Assembly (NCBI RefSeq): GCF_051200875.1
Contig: NZ_CP195191.1
Span: 2,294,001 to 2,358,000, forward strand
Source of the DNA: Pseudotabrizicola sp051200875
GTDB lineage: Bacteria; Pseudomonadota; Alphaproteobacteria; Rhodobacterales; Rhodobacteraceae
Reading direction: 5' to 3'
Length of the DNA stretch: 64,000 nt
In this document: one piece after another, positions 55,134-62,389 of the stretch
Position numbering within the stretch: the first letter of the stretch is position 1
How the letters are laid out: the number at the start of each line of letters is the position of its first letter
Notes under the pieces: model-generated
What the model was told of the DNA's origin: nothing
The model's database searches: none
Seen by the model: the letters and a program-made list of their open reading frames with translations, nothing else
Program-made: the position numbers and the translations under genes

Positions 55134-56330
55134 CAGGAGCGCCTGTCTCTGATTCTTGTTCATGCGCAGCATGGCGGCGTGGAATCGGGCCACACGCGCG
55201 AGCGACATGCCCTGCGTGGCGGCGCGATTGCTGCGTGCCAGTTTCTGCGCCTCTTCGGGATGTTCAAGGATATCCCGCATCGCAAAGGCCATCTCGACCG
55301 ATTTTCCGGGTGTGTAATTCGCGCCCTTTAGGCCCTCATGTTCGCACAGATCCACGAAATCACCAATCCGGGGGAAGACCGGGATAGTCTCGTAAGTAGC
55401 CGCCTGATGCAAAACGCCCGAGCTTCCAGTGGTGGCCGAATAGTCGAAGACGCTTAGACGGGCTTGCGAGAAGAATTCCGGCACATCCTCTTCGGCGACA
55501 TAGCCGTGGAAGGTCACCGCAGGGTCGTCGCGGCGCTCCTCTTCAAGGCGGGCCATGTAGCCCGGGGTGGCCGGGTGGTCAGTGCCGCCGATCACCAGCT
55601 CGTAGCCGCGGAATTCGGGCAGCGCGCGCAGCAGATCAAAAGCGGCGAGCAGAGTTTCGAGACGTTTGTAGGTGCCGAATTTGCCCATCGTGACAATCCG
55701 CTTTGGGCGGTCCGCCAGCGCGGGCAGCTCGCGCTCGGTCGTGTCGAAGGTCCCATGCGGAACGTGGTGAATTGCGGCACGGGGGAAGCGCGCCTTCAGC
55801 ATCTTTTCGTAAGAAGGAAGAGTAACGGTCATGTAATCCGCCGCGGCCATCGCGCGGGCCACGACAGCGCCCCCTACGCGCACGATCGCCTGGCGGATCG
55901 GTTTGCCTTTCAACTGAGTGCTCTCAAGGTCTATGCCCGCAACAAGGTTATGCGCCAGCACACCGCTGCGCCATCCCATCAGTCGCGCAATAGCCGGGGC
56001 GAAGAGGCCGAGCGCCGCGGGGAGTTCGCGATCGCCGAAGCTCGCGACCTGCACGTTCCACAACACACTGTCCACCTCTTCGCGCCACAACGCGCGCAGG
56101 ATTGCTGGACCCGCCGTGACCGAGTTGAATGACCAGACGCGGCGCACGCGGATTTTCGGGCCGAGGTCGAGCTCTTCCATATGGACGGGCAGCTTGTCCG
56201 CTATCACCACCACCTCAGCCACGTCCGGGCAACCGGCAAGCTCTTTCGCGAGGTGCAGGCCGTATTCGTTTAGGCTCTGGCGGCCGGGAGGGAATGCAGT
56301 GACGAGAGCAATCGTTTGCAACTTCGACAT
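55119..56330 (-). CDS. Family 4-type glycosyltransferase
   Basis: 403 aa from the ATG at 56330, with AAGGA nine bases upstream. GT-B fold: N-terminal 'TIALVTAFPPGRQSLNEYGL' with the usual 'FPP' loop, and C-terminal 'RIVTMGKFGTYKRLETLLAA' (nucleotide-sugar binding) and 'SVFDYSATTGSSGVLHQAAT', where the normal EX7E motif is altered. It probably adds a sugar to the lipid-linked repeat unit. It is the first gene of the minus-strand polysaccharide run. Confidence 0.88.
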   Translation of the reverse strand: MSKLQTIALVTAFPPGRQSLNEYGLHLAKELAGCPDVAEVVVIADKLPVHMEELDLGPKIRVRRVWSFNSVTAGPAILRALWREEVDSVLWNVQVASFGDRELPAALGLFAPAIARLMGWRSGVLAHNLVAGIDLESTQLKGKPIRQAIVRVGGAVVARAMAAADYMTVTLPSYEKMLKARFPRAAIHHVPHGTFDTTERELPALADRPKRIVTMGKFGTYKRLETLLAAFDLLRALPEFRGYELVIGGTDHPATPGYMARLEEERRDDPAVTFHGYVAEEDVPEFFSQARLSVFDYSATTGSSGVLHQAATYETIPVFPRIGDFVDLCEHEGLKGANYTPGKSVEMAFAMRDILEHPEEAQKLARSNRAATQGMSLARVARFHAAMLRMNKNQRQALLKVSS

Positions 56331-56639
56331 GGAGGAGGTCCTTTTCGGGGGGGTCTTCGGTGAAATGAGAGGTGGCAAGTTATCGCCTTGTCACCCTTCT
56401 ACCGAAGCGCGCAGGGCGGCGTGTGTGTGCAAGAGCAGAATGCCCCGCGAATTCGGGCAGGGGGGCACTACGCGAACGGATAGGTGGACATGCCAATCGT
56501 CCCTGAATCTCCCCTCGCTCCCAAGTAACTCCCGCAGATTTTTCAGAATTTGGGCCTGTGTCGCTTATCCCGGATCAATTACTGCGCGCGGGTGCCGTCT
56601 CCCTGCCAGCCTCGTGCGGCAAGGAAATCCTTCGCAAGA
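56331..56639. other. Gap upstream of the GT4 gene
   Basis: About 310 bases with no coding signal seen. It should carry the promoter of the polysaccharide run; none was recognised. Confidence 0.45.
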
Positions 56640-57560
56640 CTTATTCAGGACATCCCATGTTCAGGTCACTGTTGCGGCTTTTGATGCCCGCCCTGCCCCC
56701 TCGCCCCTGGAGGCGGCGCTCGTCTTTGCCGCAGCACTATCGAATTCCGGGGGCGTCGACAGGCTCTCATGGAACCTGTTTCTGTCTGACTACAACGGCA
56801 ACGTTCTGGAACAGGTTGGGGCTATGAGGAACTTGACGACTAAATCTAGTGCGTCCAGCAAAGTCTGCTCACGCTGTTGAGGGTCACCACCTCGGGCGCA
56901 ATGGAGAGGTTCACGGACGTCTAGCACCTAGCGATCCAAAGAGCGGCGGTTGTAGGTAAAGCTTAGCTGCCATCAAGGCGACCAAGACTTATCAAATCAA
57001 GGTGGACGCCGCAGATACCGTTACGCCCGCGAGCTATCTGTTTGCTATTTCGAACTCGCTCAAGTGTCTGGTGGTGACGTGATGGGCGGGCACCTCCGAT
57101 TAGAACTTCGGCTATGCCGAAAAGGCACACAGCGCGGACCGGTCGGTATCGCTCGCAATGTCCGATCCTTCGTGAACGCCGCTGGCGAGACCGCCTTAAG
57201 GACTACAATCGCGATCTGTGTGAACGTGACCAATGACGGCCTGTCGGGTGCGACGGGGGTTCTAGTCCGCGTTCTGCTACCCGAAGGCTACAGCAAAGTA
57301 ACGGACGTTCCCGCCGCGCTTGGCGATTGCTACGCCCCTACGACCCGAATCTTGGACATAGGCACGATCGCGGTTCGCGAGACTGTAACTTGGTTAATCA
57401 CCGTGACACGGAACGCGACAGGCGAGCTTACGAACGCCGCCGAGATCGTTACCGCCGATTAGCCTGATGATCCAAAAAACGATCCTGTTTTGGGTGCGCT
57501 ACCGGATGATCTCGTAGACGGTCTGGAAATGATGACGAGGCCACCGCCCCCTTGCGCTTA
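56640..57560 (+). pseudogene. Decayed DUF11-repeat surface-protein gene
   Basis: Coding fragments remain in shifting frames: 'GVDRLSWNLFLSDYNGNVLE' near 56755, 'TYQIKVDAADTVTPASYLFA' near 57000, then a DUF11 unit at 57200-57462 ('VNVTNDGLSGATGVLVRVLL', 'IGTIAVRETVTWLITVTRNA' and 'TGELTNAAEIVTAD'). A TAG at 57460-57462 stands where DUF11 repeats continue 'ADQPD'; the following codons read 'PDDPKNDPVLGA', so CAG has become TAG. The remnant probably derives from a secreted protein like those at 61.8-64 kb. Confidence 0.6.
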
Positions 57561-57622
57561 GCGGTGCGGGTGAGGCCCCCCAATAACGGCGCGGGCGGCG
57601 TGGCCACCCTCGCAAACGGCGC

Positions 57623-60184
57623 TCAATCGGCAAGGAGTTCTTCGTAAAGAGCGGGCAGCGGGGCATAGAGCGCGGCCAACTCGCGACGGAGCGCGATTGC
57701 GGCTTGGACCTGCCCGCTATCGCAGGCACTCTGAATCTCACGGCACTTCTGGCTGAGCGCAGTTGCGCCCATCATCCCGCTCGTCCCGGCCAGCGCGTGC
57801 GAGCGGGCGCGCAGATCGTCGCGCTCCGTCGCCGAAGCGATTCCCTCGATCTCGCTCTGCGCGGTCTTAAGAAAGCTGGCGACCTGGGCGCGCGTCTTCT
57901 CGAGGCCCAAAAGATCCAGCAACTCACTGATCTGATCGGTCGAAATCGCATCGTCGGTATCGTCGTCCTCGGTCGAACCGTCTTCGACGTCCTCGGCCGT
58001 CGGGGCACTTTTGGCTTCGCCGCTTGCTCGGGGGGTAATCTCGCGCAAGGCCTCAGCCAGCGTCTTGCGCCGCACCGGCTTTTCGACAAAGCCTTCCATT
58101 CCGGCATCGAAAAATTCGGCGCGTTCCTGGGGCATCGCATGGGCAGTGACCGCGATGACCGGTGTCAGCCGGTTTGGCCCCTCGCCCCCTCGAATCGCAC
58201 GGGTCGCCTGTATACCGTTGACCTCGGGCATCGAGATATCCATCAGGATGGCGTCAAAGGGGGCTTGCGCCGCCGTCTCGATCGCTTCGCGACCGCCCGG
58301 CGCGACGCAGACCCTGTGGCCCATCTGTTCGAGCATCTCGCTCAGCAGGTCACGGTTGAGCGCGTTGTCGTCTACCACCAGCAGATCCATTCCGCGCTGA
58401 TCAGTCGCCTCCGGCAGTGCCTGTTGCGTCGACGGTTCAGCCTCGGTCGTTCCACGCATCGGGATGCGAACGGTGAATGTGGTGCCTTTGCCAAGTTCGG
58501 AGTCGCAAGTGATTGTGCCGTGAAGCCGCGCCACCATCCGTTTGACGATGCCTAGTCCAAGCCCGGTCCCGCCGGTGCGGCGTTCATAGCGGCTGTCGAG
58601 AGAAACAAAATCCTCGAAAATCCGTTCGCGATCTACCTCTGAAATGCCCTTGCCAGTGTCGATGACCTGCAAGCGCAGCATCAGGTCGCCCGGATGCGAG
58701 CCGGGCAACTCGCTTGGGGCGCATTGCGCGCGCAAAGTAACGTCTCCACCGGGAGAAAACTTGATCGCATTGCTGAGCAGGTTCGAAATGATTTGCTGCA
58801 AGGAGCGCGGATCAGTCAGCACCAAATCGTTGCATAGGCCATTCCGGTCGAGGTGGAGTCGCACCTGAGTACTGTCCGCGAAGGGCTGCATCGCGGCGAC
58901 CATCGTTCCCATCATCGCCACGAGATCGACCGGAGCGATCAACAGTCCTTCCTCGCTCTCGGCGCGTTCGATGGCAAGCACGTCGTTGATATGTCCCATA
59001 AGCACGTCGCCCGAAGACATCGCCGCCGCCACATATTTTCTCTGGTCGGGGGTGAGCTTTGACCCGTCAAGTAGTTCGAGCGCCGCGATCACTCCGTTGA
59101 GCGGGGTCCGCATTTCATGGCTCATCATCGCGAAGAAGCGCGATTTCTCGCGATAAGCCGAAAGAGCCTCGTCGCGCATCCTCAGCAGCTCCTCTTCCTT
59201 CTCCTTGCGCTCGGTGATGTCGCGGAAATAGACCACGAACAGGTTGTGCTCCTGGGTGGGAATTAGCGAGGCCACGATTTCCGCAGGAAATTCGTGGCCG
59301 TTCGCATCAATCATCGGAAACTCGATGGGGCCCTTGTCGGCGATACTGCTGACTCCCGTGGTCCGGAACTTCTCGAGATGGCTTACGAACTGTGCGCGCA
59401 ACCGATGTGGCACCAGCGTGTGCGGCATCGAGGAGCCAAGCAGCTCATCGCGGGGGCGGGCGAAGATTTTCTCGGCAGAGCCGTTGAGATCGACGATCGT
59501 CCCGAAATCGTCGATCATCAGTACTGCATCGAGCGAGACGCGCAACATTGTGTCGAGCCGGGCCTCATTCTCGGTGGCGCGCTGCGTCGCGATGCGCAGC
59601 GACTGGGATCTCTTTGACAACACGTAGATCGCACTAAGCAAGAAGAAGGCGACGAGGATCACGATATAGACCAGCGTCTTTATGTAGAGGCTAACCTGAG
59701 CGCGTTGCGCCTCGGAGCGCTCCGCATGGATCGCGATCGAGGCAATGGCCACCTCGCGCGGGACGTTGCGCATTTCTTCGAGCGAGTTCGCCAAAGGCTC
59801 TATCGCCGCGCGCAGATCCTCATCGCTGCCGTCAATCGCGAGGACATAGCCCTCGAGCATCTCAAGCAGTCGCGGAATACCTTCATTCTCGTCATCGGCG
59901 TTGATGTGCATCGTCTCGGCCAGCTTGACGCGGCTGTAGAACACATCGAACCGAGTCCGCAGTGGTGCGAGATCGTTTGTTTCCCCGAACATGACGCGAT
60001 GCAGGGCATCGGTGAGCTTCAGGTATTCCACCTCAAGCTGCGAATAAACCCACCCGCGCTGATCTTGCCGCGCGGTTTCAATCTCATCGAGCTTGTTCCA
60101 AATGGAGAAGGCGAGGATCCCGCCGACTCCCAATGCCATGACAAGGGACAGTAGCCAGCCCCGATAAAGCCAAGTATTCTTCAT
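57623..60184 (-). CDS. Hybrid sensor histidine kinase (PAS-HisKA-HATPase-REC-HPt)
   Basis: 853 aa from the ATG at 60184. A membrane helix (9-29), a ~140-residue periplasmic helical domain and a second helix (~167-190) are followed by a PAS domain (~205-325, 'AVLMIDDFGTIVDLNGSAEK'). HisKA has His356 in 'FFAMMSHEMRTPLNG'; HATPase has 'NLLSNAIKFSPGG' and 'RTGGTGLGLGIVKRMVARLH'. The receiver has Asp649 in 'FDAILMDISMP', and a C-terminal HPt has His796 in 'RSHALAGTSGMMG'. This full phosphorelay in one chain resembles ArcB/BarA/TorS types. The adjacent periplasmic oxidoreductase-fold gene and the divergent LuxR-type regulator are likely partners. Confidence 0.92.
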   Translation of the reverse strand: MKNTWLYRGWLLSLVMALGVGGILAFSIWNKLDEIETARQDQRGWVYSQLEVEYLKLTDALHRVMFGETNDLAPLRTRFDVFYSRVKLAETMHINADDENEGIPRLLEMLEGYVLAIDGSDEDLRAAIEPLANSLEEMRNVPREVAIASIAIHAERSEAQRAQVSLYIKTLVYIVILVAFFLLSAIYVLSKRSQSLRIATQRATENEARLDTMLRVSLDAVLMIDDFGTIVDLNGSAEKIFARPRDELLGSSMPHTLVPHRLRAQFVSHLEKFRTTGVSSIADKGPIEFPMIDANGHEFPAEIVASLIPTQEHNLFVVYFRDITERKEKEEELLRMRDEALSAYREKSRFFAMMSHEMRTPLNGVIAALELLDGSKLTPDQRKYVAAAMSSGDVLMGHINDVLAIERAESEEGLLIAPVDLVAMMGTMVAAMQPFADSTQVRLHLDRNGLCNDLVLTDPRSLQQIISNLLSNAIKFSPGGDVTLRAQCAPSELPGSHPGDLMLRLQVIDTGKGISEVDRERIFEDFVSLDSRYERRTGGTGLGLGIVKRMVARLHGTITCDSELGKGTTFTVRIPMRGTTEAEPSTQQALPEATDQRGMDLLVVDDNALNRDLLSEMLEQMGHRVCVAPGGREAIETAAQAPFDAILMDISMPEVNGIQATRAIRGGEGPNRLTPVIAVTAHAMPQERAEFFDAGMEGFVEKPVRRKTLAEALREITPRASGEAKSAPTAEDVEDGSTEDDDTDDAISTDQISELLDLLGLEKTRAQVASFLKTAQSEIEGIASATERDDLRARSHALAGTSGMMGATALSQKCREIQSACDSGQVQAAIALRRELAALYAPLPALYEELLAD

Positions 60185-60227
60185 TGACCATCCGACGCTA
60201 TCCCGCATGCTCTCCTGTAGCCGAGAG

Positions 60228-60701
60228 TTACTCGAAAGTCACCCGATCAAGTTGCCATATGGCGCGGCTGTAATAGGTTTCTGCTTTGTAGTCCGGTTTG
60301 TCGTCAAACGGGTAGATCACCCAAAGCGGACCTTTGTCGCGGCGCGACATTTCGTTGCCATTCATCGCATAGGCAATGATCGGACCGCCCTCAACAGCAT
60401 CCGACACCGGGATCTTGACCGTGTAATCGTTGATCGCGGTGGCGCTGATCGTGCCTTCGGTCACGCCGAAAGCCGCGGTGAAATCGGCAAGCGAGACGCC
60501 GGTGAACGCGACCGGGCCACCCTCAGTCCATTGCGTCGAGGTGGTAAAGCTGGTCGCGGGCATGGCCTTAAGCTCTTCCATTGTCATTGCGATCTGCTCG
60601 CCATTATGGCTGACGATCAACACTGCGGTGTCGGCCTGCGCCTCACCCGCGACAAAAGCGGCAATTGAAAAGGCTGCAGAGATTAGATGCTTGCTGAACA
60701 T
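60228..60701 (-). CDS. Periplasmic molybdopterin-oxidoreductase-fold protein next to a sensor kinase
   Basis: 157 aa from the ATG at 60701 (signal MFSKHLISAAFSIAAFVAGE-AQA). The sequence 'FTGVSLADFTAAFGV', 'AMNGNEMSRRDKGPLWVIYP' and 'RAIWQLDRV' match small proteins of the oxidoreductase molybdopterin-binding fold. It lacks the heme and dimer domains of sulfite oxidases, and no obvious cofactor Cys is present, so it may be a ligand-binding derivative. It precedes the kinase gene by about 40 bases and could present a signal to the kinase's periplasmic domain (inference from pairing). Confidence 0.75.
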   Translation of the reverse strand: MFSKHLISAAFSIAAFVAGEAQADTAVLIVSHNGEQIAMTMEELKAMPATSFTTSTQWTEGGPVAFTGVSLADFTAAFGVTEGTISATAINDYTVKIPVSDAVEGGPIIAYAMNGNEMSRRDKGPLWVIYPFDDKPDYKAETYYSRAIWQLDRVTFE

Positions 60702-60931
60702 TTCGTACCCACCGAGTTGCGACAAAAATCCAATTTACAGCATTACTTCTTGCCAGGCTGTTTCCTAGCGCGCAGAAGAACAGCTGTGCTATACTTCTGT
60801 ACATAAAAGGGGGCATTCGCCTAGGGCGTGAAAAAAGTTTTGCCAAACGCACCGCCTCCTGCGAAGAAGAAAGGCCACAAGATCAGGCCCAGCTATGCGG
60901 CCGGATGTATTGCTTACGAAAGGTTCGCCAA

Positions 60932-61552
60932 ATGCCTTTACGGATATTGATTGCTGACGATCACGACCTCGTTCGTGAGACGATCGCGATGTTCCTTGAG
61001 GCTGATGGCAATGCCGAGACGCACTCGGCCAAGGATCTGCCCGAGGCGATTAAGAAGATCGAGACCGTCGGTCCGTTCGATCTGGTGCTGCTCGATTTCA
61101 CCATGCCCGGCATGAAGGGGCTAGAGGGTATCGGCAAGGCGCTAGCAGCGAATGGCGGAAAGCCTGTCGGGCTTATCTCGGGCACGGCGACACGACTGAT
61201 CGCGGAACAGGCGCTTCAGGCAGGGGCGGCCGGCTTCCTGCCAAAGACGCTTCCGGCGAAATCGCTGGTGAACGCGGTGCGCTTTATGGCCGCTGGTGAG
61301 ATCTACGCGCCTTTCAGTTTCATGTCTGGCAAGGACGACCCAGAAGAGACCGATTTTGAGCGCGATCTTTCCGAGCGCGAAAAGCAGGTTCTGCGGGGTC
61401 TGATTGCGGCGAAGTCGAACAAAGAAATCGCCCGAGATCTCGACCTTCAAGAGGTCACGATCAAGCTGCATGTCAAGACGCTTTGCCGCAAGCTCGATGC
61501 GAAGAATCGCACTGATGCAGCGATGATCGCGCGTGACGCGGGATTCGTTTAA
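60932..61552 (+). CDS. LuxR/NarL-family response regulator
   Basis: 206 aa from the ATG at 60932. The receiver has Asp9/Asp10 ('ILIADDHDLVRETI'), phospho-acceptor Asp55 ('FDLVLLDFTMPGMKG') and Lys105 ('GFLPKTLPAK'). The C-terminal helix-turn-helix is 'LSEREKQVLRGLIAAKSNKE' followed by 'IARDLDLQEVTIKLHVKTL'. It is divergent from the periplasmic protein/kinase pair with a 230-base shared control region, so it probably receives phosphate from the kinase's HPt domain. A terminator follows. Possible targets include the surface-protein genes next to it. Confidence 0.92.
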   Translation: MPLRILIADDHDLVRETIAMFLEADGNAETHSAKDLPEAIKKIETVGPFDLVLLDFTMPGMKGLEGIGKALAANGGKPVGLISGTATRLIAEQALQAGAAGFLPKTLPAKSLVNAVRFMAAGEIYAPFSFMSGKDDPEETDFERDLSEREKQVLRGLIAAKSNKEIARDLDLQEVTIKLHVKTLCRKLDAKNRTDAAMIARDAGFV

Positions 61553-61582
61553 CCATTTAGAAGCCCCCTACGATCAATGCGC

Positions 61583-61616
61583 CGCATCTGCGAAAGCAGG
61601 TGCGCTTTTTCTTTTT
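61583..61616 (+). terminator. Rho-independent terminator after the response regulator gene
   Basis: Nine-base stem CGCATCTGC/GCAGGTGCG (61583-61591 and 61596-61604, one G-U pair) with a GAAA tetraloop, then CTTTTTCTTTTTT. It begins 30 bases after the stop. Confidence 0.93.
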
Positions 61617-61832
61617 TCCGAATGACTTAGCGCGATCGGTGCAATTTTGCTATACGGCCCGACAGTCGTGGCTATGCGGAAGAATATATCCCTCTCCTCT
61701 CTGCCTTTCGAATAGCCCTCCGCGTCAATGCACGCGGTGCTTTTCCTCGCAATGATGCGCATATCACCGCCCGCTTGATGCAAGTGAGTTGATGCGCAAC
61801 CGCCGGTCCTCCGGCCCCCTGAGGGAAATCAC

Positions 61833-62345
61833 ATGCCCCGTCCCCTGCCCTTTTTCATTTTTCCGGCGCTGGCCGGTCTTAGCCTGAGTCTTTCGGCCGC
61901 CCCCGTCGCTGCGGACGCGCTCGAAAGCAAGCTCTCCTATCTCATCGTGGTCCAGGACGCGGAGGGCAAGGAAGCCCTCATCGAACGCGCCGAAGTCGAG
62001 CCCGGCGAGGTCATTCAATACACCCTGTCGCACGAGAACATGACGACAGACGAAATGCAGGGCCTCGTGATCGCGGCGCCTGTTCCCGAGGGAGTTTCCC
62101 TCGCCCTGGGCGGCCTGACCACCTCGGTCCCGGCCACTTTCGAGATCCAAGCGGAACTCGATCCCGAGCTGGAAGGGCTGGAATGGTCCACCCTCCCAGC
62201 GAAGCGCAAGGTCGTCGAAGCAGACGGAAGCTTGCGTGAAGAAGAGTTGCCGATCGAGGAGGTCCGCGCCGTGCGCTGGTCTCTGAACGAAGCGCTCGAA
62301 GCGGGCGAAATCGCCCTCAACACCTACCGCGTTCGCGTCAACTGA
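61833..62345 (+). CDS. Secreted DUF11-like single-repeat protein
   Basis: 170 aa, with GAGGGAAA before the ATG and signal peptide MPRPLPFFIFPALAGLSLSL-SAAPVAA. The mature part reads as one DUF11-like beta-sandwich: 'ERAEVEPGEVIQYTLSHENM', 'LVIAAPVPEGVSLALGG', and the end 'VRAVRWSLNEALEAGEIALN' corresponding to 'xxLxxGExxTxxxxV'. Such domains are structural units of surface proteins. It precedes the large repeat protein by 44 bases and is probably co-expressed with it. Confidence 0.7.
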   Translation: MPRPLPFFIFPALAGLSLSLSAAPVAADALESKLSYLIVVQDAEGKEALIERAEVEPGEVIQYTLSHENMTTDEMQGLVIAAPVPEGVSLALGGLTTSVPATFEIQAELDPELEGLEWSTLPAKRKVVEADGSLREEELPIEEVRAVRWSLNEALEAGEIALNTYRVRVN

Positions 62346-62389
62346 TCCGCGCCCCCCGGATCGCCTCTTCAACCTTACAGAAATGGTAA

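Noticed and set aside
57623..60184. Kinase as part of a chemotaxis or flagellar control system
   Set aside because: The PAS-HisKA-REC-HPt layout differs from CheA and from CckA, and the neighbours are a periplasmic sensor-like protein and a LuxR-type regulator.
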